From: Cyclina sinensis
Lineage: Eukaryota > Mollusca > Bivalvia > Venerida > Veneridae
Reading direction: 5' to 3'
NCBI GenBank assembly: GCA_012932295.1
Contig: JAAONU010000016.1
Span: 27,713,290 to 27,777,289, forward strand
DNA length: 64,000 nt
Under the pieces are notes generated by a model that had not been told where the DNA came from, searched no databases, and was given only the letters and a program-made list of their open reading frames with translations. Each line of letters starts with the position of its first letter. Positions within the stretch are counted from its first letter, which is position 1. This document shows, piece by piece, positions 37,373 to 49,454 of the stretch. The position numbers and the translations under genes are program-made.

Positions 37373-37400
37373 CATCACACTATAATCCTGTTCAACAGCA

Positions 37401-38260
37401 AGCTTTGAAATAATAATAATAATTCCTATTATAAAGTAACGTTTAATTTAGCTTTCAACAACATTAATTATGTAGTGTAAAATACAGAACTATAACAATT
37501 CTCTTTCTATTTATGAAATATTAAATCTTTTGATAAGCGCTGATGCCAAAATATACCTTGTTGTCGTTGGAAGGCAATCTTGTGTTTCCTACGCTTTTTT
37601 CTTACAAATGTATACTAGAACTGAAACCTTTGATGCCAAGATTGAAACAACGTTCTAAAAACGTCTATCGATCAAAAATAGTTAAACGGTAATTGTCTAA
37701 GGAATCGTTAACACTGATTTGAATACCAGAAGTAAGGTATTCCTTCAATTAGGTCTTTCTAAAATAATCTCTTTTCTTCTCGAAGAACAATGGCATTAAC
37801 AAAAACAGATCAGAGTACTTTTATCTTTAGCAATATTATCCGTACCGTATAGCAGTATGAATTATTCTAAATTTTACTAGTGGTTTTATTTTTTTGAATT
37901 GATAAGACCAAATTAGTTGTCTTTTCATTTAAATTGTTATTATAAGCCAAAATGTGATTAGGGCCTCTTGATTAAAAAAAGAACAAAATCAAATATTTGT
38001 ATTTCAAAAACAGTAGTTAATCCTATTTATGATAAAACATACCATTCAGTTGTTTAAATTGACAGGATGTAAAGGAGAAACTCGGAAAAAAATTAAGTGA
38101 TGCAAAAGTCAGTATCAATTTCATGAATTTCCGAGAGAAAATAACTTCTGTGCAATGTTAAACTAGTGAATATTTAAAAAATGACCCTGTTCTGACGCCC
38201 AAAACTGTTTGCTTGCATTATTTCCATGTCAATTAAAATTTGAATTCTAAAAGAGACAAG
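37401..38260. other. AT-rich DNA including duplicate block I copy C
   Basis: An AAT run at about 37408-37425 adjoins the LINE's truncated end. No gene recognised. Confidence 0.4.
37540..37800 (+). repeat. Duplicate block I, copy C
   Basis: TACCTTGTTGTC, AACTGAAACCTTTGATG, GGTAATTGTCTAAGGAATC and TGATTTGAATACCAGAAGT align in order with copies A, B and D. Confidence 0.6.
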
Positions 38261-38261
38261 C

Positions 38262-39195
38262 GCTACGTTCGAATGAACGCCATGCCCCCGGGTGGGGGCA
38301 TTGACCTCTGACCCCGTGATCTCTAAGTGAATATGGCGGGTAAAGTTCATCAAGGTCATAATTCTGTGAAGTTTGAAGGCTGTAGGTTGGAAGACTTCCG
38401 TATTATGGTCAAGGTTTAAGTTAAGTGAGAAACAAACAACAAACAAACAAAAACACAGACATACCAAAAACAAAATGCCCTCCCTCCAGAAGCGTAAAAC
38501 AATACGCCCTTCCTTCGTGGGTATGGATGGAAGCAAGTTCATATAGTGGCTAAGGTTAATATATGCTATTTTTGGTCATGTTGACCTTGACCTTTCACTT
38601 CTAAGTGGATCTGTAGGACAGAACTCATCAATGTGAATACACATATAAAGTTAGAAAGATTTGGATGGAAGCACTTTCATTTTATGGCCAAGGTTAATGT
38701 TTCATTCATTGACCTTTAACCCTAGGACCTCTTATGGGCCTGGCGGATAAAGCGCATCAAGGTGCATACACATGAAAAGTTATAATGCTTTTGATGGAAG
38801 CATGTTTATTTTGTGGCCAAAGTAAATATTGCTCTTTGGTGTCAGAATGACCTTGGCCTTTTGACTGCGTGACCTCTAAGTGGGTATTACGGTTGTAGCG
38901 CATCAAGGTGAATAAACATGTGAAGTAAGAAAGCTTTGGATTGAAGCATGTTTATTTTATGGCCAAAGTAAATATTTGCTACTTGTTGTCACGATGTCCT
39001 TGGCATTTGACCCCTTGACTTCTAATGGGTCTTGCGAGTAGAGCGCATAAAGATGCATGCACCTGTGAAGTTTACAGGCTGTATTTGGAAAGACTTTCGT
39101 GTTTCGGTCAAGGTTAAAGTTTTGTGACAAGCAAACAGACAAACAAACGAACTGACAGACCTAAAACAATATGCTCTCCCTCTGGAGACATAAAA
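38262..39195 (+). mobile_element. Modular hairpin-ended element, five ~165-bp units
   Basis: Starts AGAGACAAGCGCTACGTTCG with a small CGTTC/GAACG hairpin, followed by a perfect 8-bp stem ATGCCCCC-GGGT-GGGGGCAT (38282-38301). About five units follow, anchored by GCATCAAGGTG or similar and TGGCCAAAGTAAATATT, each with a degenerate TGACCTTGACCTTT motif. Internal AAACAAACA tracts (38431-38452, 39126-39147) and two terminus-like GCCCTCCCTC/GCTCTCCCTC segments suggest one element partly duplicated or two abutting copies. The 122-codon and 61-codon minus ORFs here are translations of these units, not genes. Confidence 0.7.
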
Positions 39196-40739
39196 ATGCT
39201 TGATTATGCAATTAAAAAATGTAGTGTAGAAACAGAACGAAAATAAGAAAATTTATTTGAAACAAATACAGGCGCCAGCCAAAGAGTTTTAGCAGTACAT
39301 TTTACTCTTACTAATTTTCTGAGACTCTCTTGTTATGCATAGTCTAACCAAACGAATGTAGTAAACTGTGCTTAATAAATGCACTTGTTGAACTGTTTTC
39401 TTCAAAGAACACTTAAACAGCTATTTCAATCGCCTTTTTAGGAAAAATTCAAAGATCATTTAAATATGACGGTCTGAAAAATAATGTAATTTATACACTC
39501 AGAATTAACGGACCCTCTAAATCCTCGATTTTACTTGACTAATTCCTATCAATACTAAGAATGCTTACGACTGCTCCTTTTTTACGTAAATTTTGGAACT
39601 CATTCAGTGTAGGTTAAAATTCATATATTAGAAGTTTTAACGAATTACAAAGGAGCGTCAGCGACCGCAGCACTTAATTCGTTAAAACTTCTAATATATG
39701 AATTATTACCCACTTATTGTTCACTCTGCCAATTTCCAGGCGGCATTTTTCATGTTCGTCAAAACAGTCAGTCATAGAATTATTGTCAGGCAAAGCGAAG
39801 TTTAAAAACATCGTTGTTCGGCTCAGGTCTAGAAATATCGAAATGGACACTTCCTTTTACCAGACAGGTAACTGGTTGCGTTTTTCTGAAGGTCATGTGT
39901 TGTTGATAAAAGTTTGATTGATTCGTGTTTGTTATTAAAAAGATCAGTCACCAAGGGAAGTTGCGAGGCTTCTTAAGGTCCCGTGATGGTAATTACTAGT
40001 ACCCCTAAGGCCTTTAACCTGTCAGTGGCCTTTAGGAGAAGTGGGCTTTTAAAAGGTATTGGAATTGTACCAGTTTCTCTCTTTCAACTGACATGAAATA
40101 ATCTATTTCAGAAGGCGTGACCCTTTTTGTTATTTCTAGAAACAGCCAATTCGCAGATTTAATGGAATCACTTAATGAACTCACTTAATGAATATTGCGC
40201 TTTTTGCTCAAATACGTAAATAAATGGCATAAATTTTTTTAATTCTCTAGAAGTTGATAGGGTGTTAGGTACAGGGTGAAGCGGTGTGATCTATAAAATA
40301 AATTAAAGAGGTGCAACTGTATAAAACGGAATTCAAAGATAATGTTTAAACTCATGAAAATGATAATGGATGAAATGATTTTAAAGATGTGTCAAAAAGA
40401 ATCTTTAGACAATTTTCGTAGGCAGAAGTGGAAGCGTGTCTTTGAGGGGCTAAATGTATAGATATATGGTAAAATTATCAAATTGTGAACCAAAAAGGAG
40501 AACACAATTTAATTGTTTTGAATACTTATGGTTAAGGCATTTGTTGAATTCCTTATCGTATATGAAGAGACTTTCACTCAAACCTTTCAAAATATTGGCA
40601 TGAAAACATTAAGCGGTAGTTAAGTTAAATAATTTCACACATTTAAGATCATAAGAAGACAACGTCTGGCAAATATAAACTGTTTACTTAGCTTTAACTA
40701 TCTCGTGTCTACCACGTTAATTTCTCAAACTCGTTGACT
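39196..40739. other. AT-rich non-coding DNA
   Basis: No gene seen apart from the hairpin at 39.6 kb listed separately. Confidence 0.4.
39618..39704. repeat. Perfect 30-bp inverted repeat with 27-nt GC-rich loop
   Basis: Bases 39618-39647 are the exact reverse complement of 39675-39704, with no mismatch in 30 bp. The 27-nt loop is much more GC-rich than its surroundings and includes GGAGCGTCAGCGACCGCAG. The arms are AT-rich, so the loop base composition stands out. Could be a tiny MITE, a replication-slippage product, or a transcribed hairpin; no duplicated target is obvious. Confidence 0.95.
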
Positions 40740-40935
40740 AGAACTGAAGCTTTTGATGTAAAGATTGAAGCAGTTTTCTAACAACGCCTATCCATTAGCA
40801 TTTGCAATTAAGTAATTGTCAAAGAACTCACTGATTTTATTACCAGAAGTGAGGTTATTGACCCATTTTAACGTTGAATCATCCATACTTTTAACTGCAT
40901 CCGCAGTTCTCCAGGAAAATAAGTTTGGAATTATG
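40740..40935 (+). repeat. Duplicate block I, copy D
   Basis: AACTGAAGCTTTTGATGTAA, CAACGCCTATCC, AATTAAGTAATTGTC and TCTCCAGGAAAAT align in order with copy B at 27.5 kb. Confidence 0.65.
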
Positions 40936-41409
40936 TGGTCTGTAAAATAAATATTACTTTATTTTAACTAAGCATTATACACACTTGTAACATAAGTTTG
41001 CCCTCTGAACGATTCCAGTAAGATTTCTAATAGCGTGTTCCAACTAATCTAAAGCTTGTACTGACAACAGGTTGATTCTAGACTTTGTTAAAAATACTCA
41101 CATAACTTACTAGATTAACGGGTAAAAGAGAATAACGGTCGAGCACTATATCAAATATAAGTGCCACTGCACGTTCACGACATCTAGCCATATGCCTTCT
41201 TTAAAATTAAAACATGTTTCACTAAATTAAATAGTCCCCTGAAATGGAAGAATTTTCTTTTTAAATTAAACGGCTTTTCCATTTAAATATGCCCATTGGA
41301 CAGCACACATTCCAGAAATAATACAACGGGGAACATGGGGAAAGAAGCTTCCGTGAACAAGAGATAAGAATGTGATTTGTTAAGTTGGTCATTTAAACCA
41401 GCATCATTC

Positions 41410-41590
41410 AGCGACGTCTTCTTCGTTGTGGTAAACAAAAGTATTTCATCAGACATTTTTTGAAGTCAGTCTCTTAATATTCTCCGATGTCAACCATGAC
41501 TGCAATAGGATCAAAGTCAAAATTAGACTTGTCTCTTCACAAGACCTAATGAGCTTGTATTTAGTCAGGCTTAGTTTTCCACGACCCCTA
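41410..41590 (+). repeat. Duplicate block II, copy D
   Basis: TCTTCTTCGTTGTGGTAAAC, CATCAGACATTTTTTGAAGT, then AGGATCAAAGTCAAAATTAG align in order with 29,160-29,380. Confidence 0.65.
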
Positions 41591-42917
41591 TTTATTTTTA
41601 AATAAAGCAAATATTTTTGAAAATATTTAATTTGCCTTTTTTTTTAAAGGAATATACTATAAATTAATCTATGATATACTGCATCGGCTGTCAAATGGAA
41701 AGTAATTAATAATTTAAAGAAGAGGATATGTTCGTTTTTTCCATATATTGAAATGATTTTAAAGAAAATAGATTATTCAAAATTTCAGTGTTTGCTTATT
41801 TAAGATATTTAAGTTACTAATGCGTAAACAGTCTCGGTCATATATCTTTTTTACTTTATATACATCTTTTTAACGGATTATTTCAGTTCCCTTTGCAGCT
41901 TTAGAAACTTCAAACAATATTGATAAAAAGGTATGTTTATCAGATGTTTTTTTTGCAAACGTAACCCACGTTTTTCTATAACTAGTTCAAAAGCTAAAGA
42001 GAAACTACTTGTTTTGTTGGTTATTATACTGTCGGGTATCGTTGACATTAAAGTATAAACATAATTGACAATGCATATAAAAATAATGTATCTAATACAA
42101 AATCACCCCACCATTTCATTGAAAAAGCATCAACAATTGATAATTACAATAATATAACTCGCGAATTAAGCTTTTCTATTTGTCTTCAACAAATCCCTTA
42201 TGAGACAGATCTGTCTTTTAGAAAGAATAACGACTATTAGTTTATCGATATTAATAACATATAGATCTTGCTTGAAGAAACTTAGATAATGTAGAGGCTT
42301 ATTTTGTCATTTGAGTCCCAAAAGAACAAACTCGGGCACGATGCTCATAACTCAAGAGGAATTAAGGAATTTATTTGATCATCATAGAACTGTGTGACTG
42401 GTCTAAAGTAATGAAACTGTCATTTTTCTGTATTTGTTAACTAAGCAATTCGAAACCACATGCACTGTCCGTGTACACAGCCAATAACCAAAATTCTTGA
42501 TAAGAAGGATATATTTATTGATTCAACCAAACCCCTAGGTCATCATGTTTTATGTAATATTTTCCCTAATAATTTACTAAAAGATGTTAAGATCGTGTTT
42601 CACCCCAATATGTTATTTCCCAACTGTCATATGAAAGAACATCAAATATACGCTGTAAGCTTGAATTAGTTAATATATTGCATGGAACAGCGTATTGTAT
42701 TTTATGAGCCACTAAACAGATATCGAGTATTTCGCATTGTCAAAACCTCAACTGTTTGGTACAAAAAAATAAAATTCAATTCACACCTTTGCTTGACGTA
42801 ATACAAAAGCATGATTTTATAAACGATTACATATTACGATAATATCACTGATACAAGGTAAATTTTACAGCCTACAAAAAATGTTGTATACGTCAAAAAT
42901 TAACAATCTGATTAAAT

Positions 42918-42955
42918 TGACGTCATCGAGAAAACGACGTTAAAATGTGACGTCA
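42918..42955. promoter_or_regulatory. Two perfect CRE-type octamers 30 bp apart
   Basis: TGACGTCA, the full palindromic CREB/ATF site, occurs at 42918-42925 and 42948-42955. A third partial match (AACGACGTT, 42933-42941) lies between. No promoter or transcript can be tied to them from sequence alone. Confidence 0.4.
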
Positions 42956-44009
42956 TAGTCTAATAAACGAATTCCACCAAACAAATGATGTTTTATATAA
43001 CGTCCGTAAAGTCAAAACGGTTAATAGAAATGATGTTTGTGCATTGTCCTGAATAATACATTTAATTTATTGCTAAATGTGTTTGTAAAGCGTAATAGAA
43101 TATTTTAATGTTTGAGCTATATAAATGTCATGTATTTGTATTTATTTGTTTATTCCGCTATTAGACTAGGTGTACTTTTTGGTAGTCAGACTGCGATAAA
43201 AAGAACACAAAAATAACTGAAACAGTCTATTATCAGAGAGTGAAAAAAAATCCCTGAAAATTTAAAACTTTACAACGTTGTTGATAATCTCACACAACAT
43301 GGCCCATATTGAAGGAAGCAGATGGTGTGAATTCAAGTTGGATTCAATTAAAAAAGAAGAATATGAATACGAATTTTAAAGTCAGCCGGAATCATTAAAA
43401 ACAACAACGACATATAGAGTTCACTTAATAGTAGGATTGAATAGTAATGAATCAACTATTAAATACAAATTCATTATTATAATACAAATGAATAATGAAA
43501 AAATAATAGGAATTTTTTAGATATTAATTAATTAGTAAAGAAATAAGAGATATAGAATACAAACTGACGGTACTGAATAGAATTGAAAATTATCAAATAC
43601 AAATGTAAATTTCTGAAACAACATAGAATACAAATGTCAACACTGAATCTTGCAACGTTTCACATGCCATAGTTCCGTTGGGTCTCATTCCTTTTTGTAA
43701 TGAAAATATATATATATCATTTTTTGTGCATCATTCGAATATACATTTGGCTGTAGTATTAATTCTATACAAATTTGTATTGACAGGTAGAAATTATGTT
43801 CAGTTATAAAAAAAAGTGCATCAAAATTATTTGCGATAGATTTTCATAAAATTATGTTTAATAAATAAATTGTCGTCGTACTATGACAATTCTAATTAAG
43901 ACATAAAACTGGAATATATTGCATAAAACATAAATACGTATATATATTCTTACTTATCAGATAATCAAATTGAATTTCTGTCCTGTTTTGCAAAACAGTA
44001 TCTTGTAGC

Positions 44010-44105
44010 ACTGACTGTCGCAATTTCAACAAAATATAATTTAAAGAAAAATCGAGTTATTTGTTGCCATGACAACTGATTTATAACATTTCATAACAAT
44101 ACAGA
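44010..44105 (+). repeat. Duplicate block III, copy D
   Basis: CAACAAAATATAATTTAAAG, then GCCATGACAACTGAT align with 33,786-33,895 and, more weakly, 29,826-29,900. Confidence 0.55.
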
Positions 44106-46077
44106 TGATTATCAGAAGGAAGTCGAAAATGTATATCACTTAATAACAAAAGTTGTAATGAGCATAGGAGAAATGGCCGTTTATTTGATAATGCTAAATA
44201 CATCTAGAACACGAATACAAATTGTAGTAAAGGTTCAGCATACTTTAGGAGGAAGCATCCTTCTGCTTCTTTCATTTTAGCAGTCCTGTAGTCATGGCTG
44301 ACTTGAAGGTATGAACCGCCACACAATAACAATATTGAATGCACTCAGAGCAACGGTAGAGATGTTACAGCACTAGTTTTCTGATCTGTAGAGTGTTAGT
44401 TCCTACTAGGCAAAAGATTCTTAAGTTACACTCCTTTTGGCGCGAGTACTAGTTTAAATCCAGGAAGAAGTCATCGAGCGGGGTTACTATAAACAATTTG
44501 TTGCCGATCGATGTAATATGACTAGGCTTAAGCTAAGTTATTTAGAGCATTTATCTGTAAAGGCTAACTCTCAGTCACAAATTACGACTCAAAACTTTGG
44601 TGAGATTTCATCAAATTTGCTGCAAAATGTTTTCTTATAATAGAATATTTCATGACCACTGTGTTTGTTTCGCATATCGTCTTTTTCTCTCTGAATATTG
44701 CTGCAGTAAATAGTCTGTGGCACTTTGATGGAAATGAGCAAATGTATGAATATTTCCCACGGAGCGTAGGTGTACTATAAACCATTCCAAGTAATGTGCT
44801 GCTTTTTTATTTAGTGAGACCAGTACTAAGTAGCCTCATATCCCATTTCATAATTGTCCTATGAATATAGAGCTGGAATTTTCGGATAAGATGTTATATC
44901 AGTACCTATTTGTAATTAGGCTATGATCTCCTGAGATCCCTATAGTATCTTTATTATTCGAATGTGTTGGAAATTGATGATGTCTGTAAAACATTAGCTT
45001 TTACATTTGATTTATTGACTACTTATTCGATGTGCTGATTTAACCTATCAGATAAAGGATGCTCCCTTAAAAGACTAGCAGTAAAACAGTAAAAGACAGA
45101 TTGAATCCGTCTTTTTTTTTCAAAATGACTAAAAGGGTCTTGATATTCATTGTAATATATACGACACATATTTTAACCTAAAAAACAGTAAACATTAAGA
45201 CATTTCTTTTAAAGTCTTGAAATAGAACACAAATTGTATCAGTCATTTACAATATTGCACTATATTTCATCAAAGATGTACATAAGTTCATTTGCTTTAC
45301 TAGTAGCTGGTCATACATTTAGGGTATTATTACGAGTTTATTTCTACAAAGGAAAAAAAGTACCTTGCAAAAGAATAACAAAAACAACAGTAAATCAGTG
45401 AAACATTTTCACAAGAAGGTCAGGAAGATATTATTATGTTAGATGCTGTTTCGAGTTTGTTCGTTATTTCTATTAAAACAGTCAATAATGTCAGTAACAG
45501 TACTTGCTTCAAATCTAGTACCTGTTACATAGAAACAAGAATAAAGCAATATGTATTCCTGTTAGTAAAATGTCAGAACTCGAAATTATGATGCCCTCAA
45601 GTTAAAGTAAATGGTGTTACAAATGCAAATACATTTCCAAATTTAGAGAGAAAAAATTGAATATCATATTAAAGATGATTCTCTTTTAGGTCTTTTCAGC
45701 TGCTAGAGAGAAAATGATCAGATTGATAAAAGCGTGAAGCTGAAAATCAGATCTGATAAAAATATCCATGATTTAGGAAACGTTAAACTTAGGAAATAAT
45801 TAGTAAAATGTTTACCACGGTATGAACATGTAAACCATCCCTCGTGATATTTATCTAATTTCTTATATACATGTAATTATATTATTGTTGACTCATTATT
45901 TTTATTTTAGCTCTAATGAAACGATATTGATAGTGTTATAATAGTTTTCCTTAAGAATGTGATATCTAATTAACTGTAGGTATGAAAATATCACAAGTTA
46001 TCGTAAATTATGCAAAACGACTGCCTATGCAACGAGTTTAATTTGACACATTAAACTATGAGCAATGTTTTATCGTC
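44106..46077. other. AT-rich non-coding DNA
   Basis: No gene recognised. A weak tRNA-like stretch near 44340-44465 was examined and not accepted. Confidence 0.4.
44860..44940 (+). repeat. Duplicate block IV, copy 2
   Basis: TTGTCCTATGAATATAGAGC, then CGGATAAGATGTTATATCAG align with 34.5 and 48.5 kb; see copy 1 for the shared reading frame. Confidence 0.5.
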
Positions 46078-46345
46078 ATTCTATATGGTACTACATTGCA
46101 TAAAGGTCTTTCTGACATTAAAAGAGACTTAACGAGGCGGCAATTAGTTCAAAGGAATTTATTTCCACTATATCGACTGATGAGATTATATTAGTGCTGA
46201 TACATTGAGCTTACAGAATAGGATCTATAGTTAATTTCACACCATTAATCAGCTTTGAAAGGTCTTTTTTTTCGCTGAAAATAAAGGATGAACGATAAAT
46301 ATAAGCAGTTAGTTTTGAAGCCACTAACTCAACCAAAAATACAAT
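46078..46345 (+). repeat. Duplicate block V, copy 1
   Basis: Core from AGTTCAAAGGAATTTATTTC through TATTAGTGCTGATAC is nearly identical to copies at 52.6 and 58.2 kb. Flanks of ~80 bp on each side align with clear divergence. A conserved frame reads S-S-K-E-F-I-S-T-I-S-T-D-E-I-I-L-V-L-I, here closed by TGA after His. Confidence 0.8.
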
Positions 46346-47275
46346 CGTAACAACTCGGCTTTTACCGACAATTTCGTATAAAGACCTCGTATGTAAGTGT
46401 ATGAATACACCAAATAGTAATTTGCCCCGGCGAAACACTGGTTTCAGTAAAAAATAAAAACAAACATGGCAGAATTCAAGCAGTGTTTGTCTTATGCTTT
46501 AGAAAAAATGAAAATAATGAAAAAATTGCGTCAAGCACATATTTCTATAGGTCAACCATATTCAAAATAGTCCGTCAGTATGGCGCATACCAAATCATTT
46601 CCGAGGTGACTTATTGAAGTCGCCCGAGGTGTTCCGAGTGCCAAAAATACTTCCAAGCATGATCAGTTGTATTTCCAACCAGTTATGAATTCAGGACAGT
46701 AACAAAATGTAGAATGTCTGCCTGCTGCAGCTGCAAACATTTCATATCCAAAAGAAAAAGAAATCAATCATTTTATATCTAATTGTAAAATGTTTTGATA
46801 ACTAATTGTCCGTTAAATTGATATGATGCCAGTATACACATAACTGAAGGAACTCCTGGGATATCATTACAACACAAAAGCTTAACAAATGTGTATTGCA
46901 AATGGCATTGGAAAAAAAACATGAAAAAACATACTTTTTATAGGAGGAAACAAATTATCCTATAAGGATGACGCAAATCTAAGTAAATGCCTACCGGTCG
47001 TCTCTGTAAAATATCATGTCAGGACAATTTAGCTCTTAAATCCCCTTTTCGTTGATAAAGACCTTGTCGTTAATGTTAAAAGCAGAGTAATGTTGCAAAA
47101 ATCTCTGCTTATGTCTGTTACAAGGACGTTAAACCTTGTATTTCAGATATAAGCTAAATACAACAAACTTGATCATATCTTTCTTTTAAGAAGAAAGAGG
47201 AGTTGTTTTGCAATCGTTTCAGTTTGGCAAACAAGTACAAAACACAATTACTAATTCCACATGTCAATTAACGAT
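46346..47275. other. AT-rich non-coding DNA
   Basis: Nothing recognised. Confidence 0.4.
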
Positions 47276-47280
47276 AATAT

Positions 47281-47319
47281 CATTATTATTATTATTATTA
47301 TCATCATCATCATCATCAG
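47281..47319. repeat. ATT / ATC trinucleotide microsatellite
   Basis: About six ATT triplets pass into six ATC triplets. Confidence 0.95.
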
Positions 47320-49454
47320 TATTCTTATAAAACTGTGCCGTGTTTTGCAGAGCAAAGATAATATGTATAATTAGGGCAATCTTAAAATCATCACTAATGT
47401 AATAGCCTAGACAAGGTAGATTGAACAATCTGCAACTGGCTTTGCATGTCAGAAGGAGACAGCAGGAAATGTAAAACCTAGTACCTTAACTAGTCATTTA
47501 TCAAGAGGAAAATCAAATTATGCTACTACTTTAGAGACTCAACCAGACAAGTGTAAAATTAGTTACTAGTGTATTCTTAGAGAGTACTGAACTTTGAACA
47601 TTGGCTTTCTTTCAAAAGATAGACATTTAAAACAGAAGTAAATAATGACAAGGGAATATTGTGAATAAATGTAATAAATTCTTGAATCATTAGATAAACA
47701 TGATTTACAGAGTTCAATGTTTTACAAAGGTCAAGCACACTGATGTAATATGACTGCTTTCTGATCCCGTTATACCTCCCAGGTTTGATTGTTTTATTTA
47801 ACACAGACTATTCATTGTAAAAAAACGTATAACTATTACAAAAACTTTGAAAATTTTGTAACAGGAAAAGTACACAATTGCTCTGCAATTTCCAGAAACA
47901 GTTTAGATCATACCCGTACTATTATTCAACAACACATGTGCCATTGTACAAAAGCAATTGGTTGATATTTTTGCAAAGAAACATATAAGCTCGAAAAAAC
48001 AAATAAGAACAATTTTGGTGAAAACTTATGTCTTATTGTTGGTTGACAGAAGATTGAAACACTACTTCTTTTGGAAAAACTGCTGCGAAGGCAAAATAAT
48101 CCTAATTTTGCTTACAACAGAGAATAATGTAATGGGGATCTTCTTTGGAATTTATTTGCAATGCTGATGAAGCAATACCATTTTATACTTCTTGCAATTC
48201 AACCCTGCTAAGTGCGCCTTAGTCAGGAAAGCAATGGTATACGATGACTGGTACAAACATTGAAACATATTTTGCCATTTTCTGAATTTATTTTTCTTCT
48301 ATCGTGTACATATATAGACTAATAGGTTGGTGTCATGGATAGAGAAAGTTCATCTGGCAAGGCGTATGAAATTATCTTTCACCCCTCGAACCCCTCACAC
48401 AATAGTGTCCTTAAATATGTTTCAAGTTACGTTATTATTATATATTTGTTGTGGCCATGTCTGATAGATATCGATGCAAAACATCAATTGTTCTATGAAT
48501 ATAGACAGGGGGTTTCAAGATAATATATTATCTCGGCGATGATACATAATTCTATAATGTTTCTTTAAAACTCTATGAATATTCTGCTTTATCAAGATTT
48601 CAATGAGTTGGGCCTGTCTGCTACAAAGGATGAAAAGGTAATTTACTTAATCGCGAAACTAACAGATCTCTTATAACCTGAAAACAATCAAAAACAGTGA
48701 CCTCATTGGGATTGTAAAACGAAAATTATGTTTCGTAACTACAATTGTTAATGTCAGTGTCTTCTTTAACTTTTTAAACTTTTTTTGGGGAAGACAGCAG
48801 TGGGGCTACGAGGGTGCTTCGTGGTCTATTTTTATTTGTTGTTTTTTTTCATTATATACAGACGTTGAAACACTGTCAATCAAAACAGAAACCGATAAGG
48901 ATACCATCTGAGCTTGTCTTATTTGGCTGCATCGGAATTGACGTGTTGCTGCACTGTGAGCGTTCTTCTGGGGTTTCTTTCAATCGTTAAAAGCTCTACA
49001 ATATATCCACACAACACTGAATTTCAGATGTGTCAAGGTCTAAACAACACTGAAGAGCGGAATAATTACCTTTTGCAGAAGGTTCTTAACCCTGACATTT
49101 CGAAAACATTTCCATTTCAATCTGTCACTCTCAATTATTTCCGATTTACCAGTTGACTGCATTTCATACCAAACAATTATCATTCTTCGGAGAATATTTG
49201 ATAGTTCCTTCATTATTTCATTAAGTTAATTGTCAAAAATTATGCTTGTTTACTCCACCATTGACAGAACTTCACATATGAATCCGAACTGGTTGAAGAT
49301 AAAATTCTGAGTTAAAGTGTGTTTTTACTAATTAGTAAAAAACTGCAAGATGGATACCTGAATAAGGAAAGCAAATTGTTTCTATCAACTGTTTAAATTT
49401 AAAGCAGATTTTATTTGAACATCCACTAATACAAGAAATATTTGTAAAACATAA
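47320..49454. other. AT-rich non-coding DNA with block IV copy 3
   Basis: No recognisable gene. ORFs of 62-80 codons have no domain I know; one (48335-48523) runs through block IV. Confidence 0.4.
48480..48560 (+). repeat. Duplicate block IV, copy 3
   Basis: ATTGTTCTATGAATATAGAC, then CAAGATAATATATTATCTCG and GATGATACATAATTC align with 34.5 kb and 44.9 kb and bridge towards block V. Confidence 0.5.

Larger units (their letters stand above)
35050..37400 (-). mobile_element. 5'-truncated, degenerate LINE (L1/Tx1-like)
   Basis: On the minus strand, non-LTR retrotransposon ORF2 homology runs from reverse-transcriptase motif A near 37,338 through the palm and thumb to a C-terminal cysteine motif and tail near 35,480. 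Perhaps 430 bp of 3' UTR follow, ending around the AAAGGGCC near 35,055. The upstream endonuclease and earlier RT are absent beyond about 37,400, the usual outcome of incomplete reverse transcription. Stops and frameshifts interrupt the frame, so it is dead. The clade is inferred from the C-R-Q-G-D-P-I-S and F-I-L-C-x-E wording of the RT, typical of L1/Tx1-like invertebrate elements rather than CR1. It sits inside the duplicated-block region and displaces block spacing there. Confidence 0.88.
40936..44009. other. AT-rich non-coding DNA with block II and paired CRE motifs
   Basis: No gene recognised; ORFs are under 70 codons. Block II copy D and the CRE pair are listed separately. Confidence 0.4.

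Noticed and set aside
38174..39142. 122- and 61-codon minus-strand ORFs with a shared K-L-H-R motif
   Set aside because: The shared motif reflects the shared repeat unit rather than a protein family.
44340..44465. Possible tRNA-derived SINE (GGTAGAG-like and GTTTAAATCC-like boxes)
   Set aside because: Box spacing is wrong and no cloverleaf can be drawn; no second copy seen.
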